DNA from: Amoeboradix gromovi
Taxonomy: Eukaryota; Sanchytriomycota; Sanchytriomycetes; Sanchytriales; Sanchytriaceae
Assembly: GCA_018985225.1 (NCBI GenBank)
Contig: JADGIF010000048.1
Location: forward strand, 1 to 27,162
Length of the DNA stretch: 27,162 bases
Reading direction: 5' to 3'
Part shown: piece by piece, positions 9,427 to 17,076 of the stretch
How positions within the stretch are numbered: position 1 is the first letter of the stretch
How the letters are laid out: the number at the start of each line of letters is the position of its first letter
The notes under the pieces: generated by a model
The model's database searches: none
Told to the model about the DNA's origin: nothing
What the model saw: only the letters and a program-made list of their open reading frames with translations
Program-made: the position numbers and the translations under genes

Positions 9427-9530
9427 TTGATTACCAAGAAATCGAGAATTTTCGCAGAGAAACTAACGATATTAGTCGCTTCTATACAGTGACTGCTCAC
9501 GCATTCACTACGTTGAGGTGGGCTTACCTT
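9427..9530 (-). repeat. Fragment of family A inner end (A6, inverted)
   Basis: Matches the first 105 bases of A5 in the same orientation, with many substitutions: TCCTCGTTGA..., AAATCGAGAATTTTCGCAGAGAAACTA, then CAGTGACTGCTCACGC and the CTACGTTGAGGTGGG end. Only the inner end survives. With A3 at 7985 it encloses the B copies as an inward-facing pair. Confidence 0.6.
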
Positions 9531-10475
9531 TAACTATGTCTTTAGATTTAAGATATTCTAGATTACAAAACTTGATTCCATTTTTCATATGAACAAAAGA
9601 CGAATATCTAACATTTAAATAATAAGAAAGATCCGGTAAGTACACTTTATTAAAAAATTGTAATGTAATTACGAAAAATGGTTATTTAATTAGTAACCAA
9701 AGCTGTTAATTCTTTACGTTTGAAAAAACCAGCCTCTTGACGCTAGTTCATTTCCGAAACTGCAGAGCCATTACAAGGCAACCAAAGATTTTTTGAATTT
9801 ACCTCAACTGTCATTTAAAAGAGTTTCTAATTACTCTAACTTTCATACAAAAGAATTTTTACGGACGCTATACCGATACTTTGAGCCAAAGACCTAAAGA
9901 AAGCAGAACTAATCAAGCAAGATATCTATATTATGTCAACCAGCGATTATAGGAAACAGTATTGCTACCGTTTCTTCTCTGCCACCGAGTCACCCATTTC
10001 CTTGATTGGAAGATTGTGGTAGCATCCTATCGCATCTCGACCCCCAAAATCACAGAGGGTACAATGAGGCAGTGTGCGAAACTGCTGAACGCTCTTATAT
10101 TCTTCGCGGATCTTTCTACAGGTAAGCGCTACTTGGATGTTCTAAACTCAGGAATATGCAAAATAAAGATCTATTTTACAAGCGCATACATTGGATTCTT
10201 ATTGGATGCTTCAATGACCCTTTCTTCTCAGCTTGTAGTTGCTATTACAACAGTAAATCACCTTTTTGTCACGCTATCATTGTATTGCATACTCGCAGCC
10301 GATATTTTCCCAGCGCAAGCTCTCTGCTCAAAACATCCACCTTCTTGAGTCCGCTGGTTTAGGTAATGTTAAAGAGATACTGCGATGCCCAGATAGGACT
10401 CCTTATACTTGGTTTGGAAATCCATTCACCTCTCTTTTTGTCATCTACTTTTACCCCAGTTTGCTTTCCTAGAGC
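9531..10475 (+). other. Frame-shifting coding-like region upstream of XPB
   Basis: No continuous gene, but several open stretches read like protein in different plus frames. One (about 9730-9885) contains SHYKATKDFLNLPQLSFKR and ends ...YRYFEPKT then TAA. An ATG at 9932 opens MSTSDYRKQYCYRFFSATES and stops after IGRLW. A third (from about 10062) contains KLLNALIFFADLSTG and has an intron-like tract at 10122-10151 (GTAAGC...TTCTAAACTCAG, 30 nt). A fourth runs to a TAG at 10470-10472, three bases before the XPB ATG. This pattern fits one or two small genes broken by very short introns, or pseudogenes. I recognise no product. Confidence 0.3.
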
Positions 10476-12497
10476 ATGTCTCAAGTGCCAATCCAGTTAC
10501 CATTAAAACCGGACCACGACGTTAGGCCTTTGTTCATCTGTCCAAACACACAGCAGATCTACCTTGAGGCTTTCTCCCCGCTAGCGCAACAGACTATGGA
10601 CTTTTTGATCGCAATCAGCGAACCAATTAGCCGTCCGAAATTCATTCATGAATATAAAATGACGGAACAATCTTTGAATGCTGCAGTAAGTGTTGGACTG
10701 CATGCCGACGATATTATGACTTTTTTAGAGCGGCTTAGTAAGACAAAACTACCGGATGAGCTAGTTCAGTTTATCAAAGAAAAGACAGAATCGTTTGGAA
10801 AAGTCAAACTGGTGTTAAAAGAAAACAGAATATTTGTGGAGACTGCTGATGCCACAACTCTGCAATACTTGCTAAAGGATTCTGTGATTCAGAAAGCGCG
10901 AACAATAGAGAAAGTCGTCATACCAGACGTTGATGAAGACAGCGAGGATTTTATCCATTCCTTTGAAATAAATCCTGACCAGGTTGAAGTCATAAAAAAG
11001 CACTGCAAGGATATTGGCTACCCAGTTTTAGAGGAATATGATTTCCGGAATGATAGATTTAACAAGCCTCTAAGCATTGATTTAAAACCGACCACCCAGA
11101 TAAGACCTTATCAAGAAAAGTGCCTGAGCAAGATGTTTGGAAACGGCAGAGCAAGATCTGGCATTATTGTGCTTCCTTGCGGCGCAGGTAAAACTCTCGT
11201 CGGTATAACTGCCGCAGCAACAATTAAAAAGAACTGCTTAGTACTCTGCACATCATCGGTCAGCGTGAATCAGTGGAAGCAGCAGTTTATGCACTGGTCC
11301 AATGTCACAGACAATCAGGTTGCCGCATTTACTGCTGATAACAAGGAATACTTCAGCACAGAGACTGGCATAGTCGTAAGTACCTACTCGATGGTGGCTA
11401 ACAGTCGCAAGAGAGCGTATGACACTCAAATCATCATGAGCAAGCTGGAAAGTGTGGAATTTGGTTTAGTAATTCTTGATGAAGTTCATGTTGTGCCTGC
11501 GCAAATATTTAGAAAAGTTATTACCACGATTAGAGCACACACTAAGCTGGGGCTGACAGCCACATTAGTCAGAGAAGATGAAAAGATTGATGACTTGTCG
11601 TTCCTTATAGGCCCTAAGCTGTATGAAGCTAACTGGCAGGATTTGGCCAGTCAGAACTACATCGCTAAAGTGCAATGTGCAGAAGTGCATTGCGAAATGA
11701 CTGGCGAGTTCTACCATGAGTATTTAAAAGCGGCAAAGAGCAGAAAGCCGTTGTTTTACATCATGAACCCCAACAAATTTCAAGCATGCCAGTATTTAAT
11801 AAATTTTCACGAAAGCAGAGGGGACAAAATTATAGTGTTTAGCGACAATGTATTTGCTTTGGAAGTATACGCCAAGAAGCTAAGAAAATATTACATCTAT
11901 GGCGGAACAGCAACACGGGAACGGGAGGAAGTGCTAAGCAGGTTTAGATGCGACCCTACCTGCAATACTATATTTTTGAGTAAAGTAGGAGACACCAGCA
12001 TAGATCTCCCAGAGGCTACCTGTTTGATACAAATAAGTAGTCACTTTGGGAGCAGAAGGCAAGAAGCTCAGCGGTTAGGTAGGATACTACGAGCCAAGAA
12101 AAGATCTGATGAGGGGTTTAATGCCTATTTCTACACTCTGGTGAGCAGAGATACCAACGAAATGTTTTATAGCCAAAAGAGGCAGCAGTTCTTAATAGAC
12201 CAGGGATATGCATTTAAAGTGGTAACTCATTTACAAGGAATTGACAAGGCAAGTTTGTACTTCAGCACTACGTCGGAACAGAGAGAGCTGCTAAAGTTGA
12301 TAATAATGGCAACAGAGACAGACATAAGTAAGCAAGATGTGCTACCGGAGATGGATGAATTAACAGAGGTCTCGGCAGCAGCGAACATCAAAAAAGCTAC
12401 CGCTGCAATGAGCGCACTTACAGGCGCAGATGATATGACTTACCAGGAATACAACAAGCCGATTAAGGCGAGTAAAAAGAAAAAAACAAAGTACTAA
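10476..12497 (+). CDS. SSL2: XPB/Ssl2 (RAD25), 3'-5' DNA helicase/translocase of TFIIH
   Basis: The TFIIH ATPase that opens promoters for RNA polymerase II and opens damaged DNA in nucleotide excision repair. At 673 residues it starts at the conserved damage-recognition-like domain (LKPDH..RPLFI, then [20 protein letters not shown]) and lacks the longer N-terminal tail of human or yeast proteins. The helicase core is complete: Walker A GAGKT at 236-240, DEVH box at 335-338, the RED motif (R366-D368) inside [21 protein letters not shown] and [10 protein letters not shown] in the second domain, [12 protein letters not shown], and [11 protein letters not shown] at 529-539. An in-frame TAG just upstream fixes the start unless there is an upstream exon; the sequence before it (TTTGCTTTCCTAG) does look like a 3' splice site. 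The stop codon is embedded in CTAATAAATA, a polyadenylation-like signal. Confidence 0.97.
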   Translation: MSQVPIQLPLKPDHDVRPLFICPNTQQIYLEAFSPLAQQTMDFLIAISEPISRPKFIHEYKMTEQSLNAAVSVGLHADDIMTFLERLSKTKLPDELVQFIKEKTESFGKVKLVLKENRIFVETADATTLQYLLKDSVIQKARTIEKVVIPDVDEDSEDFIHSFEINPDQVEVIKKHCKDIGYPVLEEYDFRNDRFNKPLSIDLKPTTQIRPYQEKCLSKMFGNGRARSGIIVLPCGAGKTLVGITAAATIKKNCLVLCTSSVSVNQWKQQFMHWSNVTDNQVAAFTADNKEYFSTETGIVVSTYSMVANSRKRAYDTQIIMSKLESVEFGLVILDEVHVVPAQIFRKVITTIRAHTKLGLTATLVREDEKIDDLSFLIGPKLYEANWQDLASQNYIAKVQCAEVHCEMTGEFYHEYLKAAKSRKPLFYIMNPNKFQACQYLINFHESRGDKIIVFSDNVFALEVYAKKLRKYYIYGGTATREREEVLSRFRCDPTCNTIFLSKVGDTSIDLPEATCLIQISSHFGSRRQEAQRLGRILRAKKRSDEGFNAYFYTLVSRDTNEMFYSQKRQQFLIDQGYAFKVVTHLQGIDKASLYFSTTSEQRELLKLIIMATETDISKQDVLPEMDELTEVSAAANIKKATAAMSALTGADDMTYQEYNKPIKASKKKKTKY

Positions 12498-12576
12498 TAA
12501 ATAGAGAGTCACTAGAATTAGATTGGTCGCAGCATGAAATTTGTAGTTTAACTTTAGTCGTCTTGAATACACGGAG

Positions 12577-13089
12577 ATGACACGATCAAATATTGTTCCT
12601 GATTATGTCAAGTATGACTTCCGAGAAAGGACCAAAGGCATCGGTTTCTTTACCTCAAAGTTTACTCTGAGTGAAATTTCAGGGTCAGCAGGCGATCAAA
12701 TAGCCATAGTTGTACACCAGAGTATCCTCACGCCTTACATATATGCTGCTTCTCTAGTGTATGATTTGAGCCAGTTAGTTGCAAATCTCAATCACATCCT
12801 GCAAAGAGCAGACTACGGATTGCTTGGATATTCAACAAATTTCAAACCGCTACAGAGTTGCTACGAGAGCATCACAATTTGGAGAAATGTTAATGACATC
12901 CGGTCATTCTTTACCGGAGGGCTGCACTTTCAAATAATGGAAAGGTGGAAAGACTACTTTAAAATTGGAGAGCACTTGCTTACAAGTCGTTTTTCTATTA
13001 CGCGTGACCAAATTCCAAAGGATTACGAATCTTCAACTAGTTTTTGGCGGAAAGTCAAAAATTTGGAGTTAAAGCTCTACAACGCCTAA
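12577..13089 (+). CDS. Hypothetical protein, possible dimeric alpha/beta-barrel fold
   Basis: A 170-residue soluble protein in a clean ORF with an ATG start 79 bp after the XPB stop. The second half has a pattern seen in small antibiotic-biosynthesis-monooxygenase-like (ferredoxin-like, dimeric alpha/beta-barrel) proteins: CYESITIWRNVNDIRSF, then LHFQIMERWKDYF, then an RF and a basic SFWRKVKNLELK end. This is a weak fold-level impression. The first half has hydrophobic strands (QIAIVVHQSIL) and no signal peptide. There are no catalytic residues I can assign. The coding nature looks real from composition and the absence of competing frames, but it could also be part of a longer split gene. Confidence 0.65.
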   Translation: MTRSNIVPDYVKYDFRERTKGIGFFTSKFTLSEISGSAGDQIAIVVHQSILTPYIYAASLVYDLSQLVANLNHILQRADYGLLGYSTNFKPLQSCYESITIWRNVNDIRSFFTGGLHFQIMERWKDYFKIGEHLLTSRFSITRDQIPKDYESSTSFWRKVKNLELKLYNA

Positions 13090-13586
13090 ATCGGGGCCGC
13101 TTCGAGTACCAGAATTACTTCTAGAGAGGTATCACACATTTTTACCTGTAGACCAGACGAATTGCTTTTGCATCATGACTCCGCCACCAACTAGGTCTAT
13201 AGTCTTTATAACTCTCCTAGGCATGGGATACAGCTGCTGTCCAAGTGTCATTGTAGCGGTCTAACAGGGTCTGTGTATGGCTTCTTTTTTTCTTCTTTTT
13301 TTTGCAATAGTAAATAAATGACTATCAATGTGCTTGTTACAACTACTTCGCAAGTGCGTGCCAAAGCATAGTGACGCGAACCGTGTTTATGACATTTACT
13401 AAGGGTGAATTGATTGCACAACTTGCGATCTTGGAACGTAAAAGTTAATGGAATCTCAACTGAATGCATTATACACTTTCACCTCTTTTCAAATTGGTGG
13501 TTGTATGATTCATCCTATGACACCTATTCTTTAAAATGCTTGGTCTACTTTCTATATTTGATGTGTCATTTGGTATTTTTGAAACT
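13090..13586 (+). other. Interval between 12577 gene and HRD1; candidate micro-gene inside
   Basis: About 500 bp without a long ORF. The only notable content is the spliced candidate at 13175-13321, described separately. Downstream of it are short open frames without a recognisable product, including an ATG near 13448, and the alternative upstream HRD1 start codon at 13536. No RNA gene or repeat was seen. Confidence 0.4.
13175..13321 (+). CDS. Candidate 41-aa membrane microprotein with a 21-nt intron
   Basis: The ATG at 13175 opens MTPPPTRSIVFITLLGMG and then meets an in-frame TAA at 13262-13264. If 13247-13267 (GTCATTGTAGCGGTCTAACAG) is removed as an intron, the frame continues as GLCMASFFLLFFAIVNK and ends at TGA 13319-13321. 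The tract ends in CTAACAG, a branch-site plus acceptor much like the HRD1 intron. A shorter alternative donor at 13253 (15 nt) keeps the same frame. The product would be a two-helix membrane peptide of the size of small ER or mitochondrial subunits. I cannot name a family. Because the donor is GTC rather than GTA, this remains a hypothesis. Confidence 0.3.
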
Positions 13587-14883
13587 ATGTCTTCGATTTT
13601 GATCGTTTTTCCTGTGGTACTGCTCTGTTTAGTTTTTGCACAATCGCCATCTTTCTATGCGGCTACCATACTTCTCTCCAAGACTAGCTTCGGACAAATG
13701 ACATTATTTAGTTTTATATGTTCCATATCTTACATGATTCACAAACTCATACTTCACCTATTTTTTGAACCTTTAAGAACTGTGGAAAAGGAGCATTTAA
13801 AAGAGCGTGCTTGGATACATATTACTGAGAGTATTTTTGCTCTAAGTATGTTTAGAAATGGAATGTCACTTCCTTTAGCTTTGGTTGCTGTTGGGTTATT
13901 TCTTTTGAAATCTTGCTTTTGGGTCACCATTGATCGTATTGATTATATTGGCCAGTTCAACTTCGATAAAGGTTATTACTTCAGATTATCGTTTTTTATA
14001 GTAATTCTAAACATCGTGAATTACATGGTTATTGACTATGCTGTGCAGCAAACTCTTACCAAACTATCACCATGGATAATGTTTGGATTTGACCATCTCT
14101 TATTATGGATTGAGTTTTTTACTTTCATGTTCAAGTACTTGTTCTTTTTAAGCGAGATCAATCACGGCAGCATCGAATGGAAGGCTTCATTTATGAAGAA
14201 GGTTGAGTTATGTACTGAATTTTTAAAATTCTCGTCTCTGGTTGCTTTCTTTTCTTATATTACTCAGTTTTATGGTTTACCAATTTATTTGTTGAGAGAT
14301 CTTTACATATCTGGCAGATCATTCTTGAACAAAGTCAAAGAGTACATAGCTTACAGAAAGGCTACGTTAGATATGGACAGAAGGTATAGAACTGCGACTG
14401 CAACAGATTTAGAAGCATCAAGTGATATAACTTGCATTATTTGCAGAGAAGATTTACTCGCTAATTATGAAATTCACAGTCAAAAACCAAAGATTTTACC
14501 ATGCGGTCACATACTTCATTTTATCTGCTTACTTAGCTGGTTAGAAAGACAGCAGTCCTGTCCTATATGGTACTTCTTGTTAACATAGTCGTAGAAATGT
14601 ATTACAGCAGCCTGTTTTTGATAATCAGCCGAATGCACACCAACAGCAGCAAAGGCAGCCACCCAATGCACACCAAACTGGCGTACCACATCAAACCGGC
14701 GTACCACATCAAACCAGGCAGCGGCCGGAACAAACCTCATCTTCTCCAACAGCTGAGCAGTTACCTCAGACACAAAATCAACGGCAGATCTTACTTCAGC
14801 AACTAGAACAGTTGCATGACGTAAATCATAGAATCCAAGAACTTATGACAGACATAGCGAAACTAGCAAGTTTGCAAGATTAA
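13587..14883 (+). CDS. HRD1: HRD1/synoviolin ER E3 ubiquitin ligase, two exons
   Basis: HRD1 is the membrane RING ligase and retrotranslocation channel of ER-associated degradation. Exons are 13587-14569 and 14589-14883, giving 425 residues. The N-terminal half is multi-pass membrane with the family blocks SPSFYAATILLSKTS, FFEPLRTVEKEHLKERAW, TESIFALSMFRN and MFGFDHLLLW. A RING-H2 finger follows: CIIC at 283-286, PCGH..H, and CPIC at 325-328 after LSWLERQQS. Without splicing, the last cysteine codon is replaced by Trp and the ORF stops seven codons after CPI. Splicing restores CPICRRNVLQQPV and a Gln/Pro-rich tail (two GVPHQT repeats), ending in a heptad-like LLQQLEQLHDVNHRIQEL segment. I chose Met at 13587 because it aligns with known HRD1 N-termini; an ATG at 13536 would add 17 residues. 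Confidence 0.93.
14570..14588 (+). other. 19-nt spliceosomal intron in HRD1 RING finger
   Basis: The tract GTACTTCTTGTTAACATAG has a GT donor, a TTAAC branch-site-like motif and a TAG acceptor. It splits the codon of the eighth zinc ligand (TG|T, phase 2). Retention gives a truncated ligase with a broken RING. Removal restores both the cysteine and a 98-codon downstream frame with coding character. That double rescue is the evidence; no transcript was examined. Confidence 0.85.
14680..14715 (+). repeat. 18-bp tandem duplication in HRD1 tail
   Basis: GGCGTACCACATCAAACC occurs twice head to tail (14680-14697 and 14698-14715), encoding GVPHQT twice in exon 2. The preceding PNAHQ also appears twice. 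The in-frame length supports coding in this frame. Confidence 0.85.
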
Positions 14884-14894
14884 TAAATTTATTA
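14884..14894. terminator. Shared polyadenylation-signal spacer between HRD1 and MID1
   Basis: The 11-bp gap between two convergent stop codons is TAAATTTATTA. With the flanking TAA stops it gives AATAAA on plus (14882-14887) and on minus, so each gene's polyadenylation signal overlaps its own stop codon. The two mRNAs must overlap at their 3' ends. Confidence 0.6.
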
Positions 14895-16193
14895 TTAGCA
14901 ACTAGCATACCCAAAAGTAATCAAGTCATTTTCATCGGGACAGTTTAGTAACTTATATGGAGCATAATCGACCGAGAAAGTAGGACAACTTTGTACTACA
15001 GCCTCGCAAAATGAAATACAGGACAAAGCACGCCTAAAAGGATTTAATTTAACCTGAGATACTTGAGATTTATAGGGTGTTGTATTAAATGCATTCAAGT
15101 TGTTTTCTTGTACAGTTTCTTCAACAGATATCCATCTGTTAGATCTGAATGAGTTGGGAGGGCTAGGGACATCGTCACGAACACAGCGAGGTATTAACTG
15201 ACGACAAATCCAATCCGTGTACGCAAATTTGCAATCATTGCAAGATCTGACCATCGAATACTTGGTGTTAGCGCAGTCAAATGCTCCAAGTACCTGAGTA
15301 AAATTACCGAGAAACTGGTCCACGTAGGACTCCCATTGGCTAACAAGACTACTAATGGTACCAGATTTGGGATTGGGGATAGTTCTAGCAAGAGACGCAC
15401 ATACATTTAATTTCATACTTCCTCCGTAAACAAGGCTACAATCTTCATTGTTCAAAGTGTAAAATGCTATAGGAGTAAACACGTCGCGAACATCATTTCT
15501 TTTAATTAAAAGAAACCCCAGGTATTGCGAATTCTTCGTTAAACCATCTGCAACTAAATACTTTCGTGGATTGGCTTCAAATAAAGATATATTTTGTTTT
15601 TTATAGTTGGTTTCGATGTAGCAATACGACAAGACTGGTGCGTTCATGTTTTCTGTAACATAAAAAGATAAATCATACTGGGCAAGGTTTAAATAATGAT
15701 TATAACTGTTTGGCAGTTGTCTAAATATCGAAGTAGTAGAGTTGCTGTCAGACCAATCAATTAATGTGCCATTATCATTTTGAAGCGAATAACCTAGATG
15801 AAGGTTGGCCTTGGCCTTTCCGGTTGACAAAACAGTCAGATAAATGGTACTTGAAGCGACTCCAAGAATTGTTACCTGTCTAACTCCTTTTTGGGTTTCT
15901 CGTACTTGTATATCAAATTGGTTTTCATTAGGCTCTGGATTTACACTTAAATAGGCATTGGGCATACTACCATTACATAACAATAATCCAAAAACTAAAC
16001 CAGGTGCCTCAGTCTTGTCATAGGTATTTGATATAGCCGATGAAAACAGGCTTTGTTTCTGGAATGAGCTAGGAACAGAAAACTCGATAAACTGAGTTGT
16101 GCCAGACTCTCCAATGTTTAATGAGGTTGTTTTTCCAATATCAAGTTGACTTCCATAACTACAAATTATGAAAATCAGAAACATGTGGGACAT
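14895..16193 (-). CDS. MID1: MID1, subunit of the stretch-activated calcium channel
   Basis: Mid1 partners with Cch1 in the fungal plasma-membrane or ER calcium channel. The 432-residue protein has a signal peptide (MSHMFLIFIICSYGS), a long beta-rich extracellular part with several Asn-x-Ser/Thr sites, and the cysteine-rich core typical of the family: C318-NDC321-KFAYTDWIC330-RQLIPRC337. Further cysteines near the C-terminus (LSCISFCEAVVQSCPTF and SVDYAPYKLLNCPDE) are also family hallmarks. Yeast Mid1 is longer (over 500 residues), so this is a compact version with the C-terminal core intact. The gene converges with HRD1 with an 11-bp gap. Repeat A4 starts 46 bp upstream of the ATG. Confidence 0.93.
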   Translation of the reverse strand: MSHMFLIFIICSYGSQLDIGKTTSLNIGESGTTQFIEFSVPSSFQKQSLFSSAISNTYDKTEAPGLVFGLLLCNGSMPNAYLSVNPEPNENQFDIQVRETQKGVRQVTILGVASSTIYLTVLSTGKAKANLHLGYSLQNDNGTLIDWSDSNSTTSIFRQLPNSYNHYLNLAQYDLSFYVTENMNAPVLSYCYIETNYKKQNISLFEANPRKYLVADGLTKNSQYLGFLLIKRNDVRDVFTPIAFYTLNNEDCSLVYGGSMKLNVCASLARTIPNPKSGTISSLVSQWESYVDQFLGNFTQVLGAFDCANTKYSMVRSCNDCKFAYTDWICRQLIPRCVRDDVPSPPNSFRSNRWISVEETVQENNLNAFNTTPYKSQVSQVKLNPFRRALSCISFCEAVVQSCPTFSVDYAPYKLLNCPDENDLITFGYASC

Positions 16194-16239
16194 GTTCTAT
16201 GAAAAGTAAGACTGGTGGGGTAAAGGGGATCTCAAGCAG

Positions 16240-16794
16240 CTCGATTGTTTTCTTGAATAAATTATTTATCGCGAATTTGTATGGATTTTTATATGATTTC
16301 ATGACTTTCCAGATTTTTTAATAGCTCAAATACTCGAAATTCTTTTCGCAAGTGGTAAATTAAATATAAAGAAATAACTAGCAGGCACAGCATACATTCG
16401 TCTCAGACTGATAAGCTTGTCCAAGGATGGAAATTCGATACCATGTACAATATGTGGCACTCTAAAGAAAACCAATTTGGAGAGCTATTCATGTACAAAG
16501 TGTCATTTGGAAGTCGACATGGACCACATGGCACCAAGGAACAAATCGATGCCATGTACGATGTATGGTACTTTAAAGAAAACCAACTTAGAAACCTGAA
16601 CCTGTACAAATTGTCATTTGAAGATAGAGAGTATATGGCAGCAAGGAACATATACATCAAGTATCTGCATCCTTATTCAATCCCACCTCAGGGTAGAGAA
16701 TGCATGAGCAATCACTGTAACGGAGATCTAGCATTGCTAGTTTCTCTGTGGAAATTCTCGATTTTCTCGGAAATCAGGTCTTTTAACGAGGAGG
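16240..16794 (+). repeat. Family A dispersed repeat, copy A4
   Basis: The best preserved copy in the coding part. From about 16430 on plus it reads PCTICGTLKKTNLESYSCT, then KCHLEVDMDHMAPRNKS, then a second unit starting PCTMYGTLKKTNLET and a stop, then TCTNCHLK. The unit period is 111 bp (37 codons; starts at 16441 and 16552). In the second unit one Cys is Tyr and a stop interrupts it. After a frameshift the tail KYLHPYSIPPQG and LALLVSLWKFSIFSEI appears in another frame. It ends at ...TTTTAACGAGGAGG near 16794. Its outer end faces the MID1 start. Confidence 0.8.
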
Positions 16795-17076
16795 GGTTAG
16801 GTACACACAAAATCCCAGAGTGCTCATTCTGATGGGCAATGTTCTTTGCTTATCCACCAGGCACATCTCAGATTATCACATAGAGAAACATAGATCTGAT
16901 CTGTCAAATCATTGGATATCTATGTAATATTTTATTATGAATATTTCCGCAATGTGAGAAAGTTCTAACTTTTGTTATAATTGGTACGATTTGCAAGATA
17001 TGAATCTATATTTCAGCTCTCTATTACAGATTGACTTTTTAGTTGATTTACTACAGTTTGCAAGAATTACGTTACC

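Noticed and set aside
16443-16832. 129-codon plus ORF beginning MYNMWHSKEN inside A4
   Set aside because: The competing frame holds the regular CxxC pairs at a fixed 37-codon period, so this frame is a shadow until the tail.
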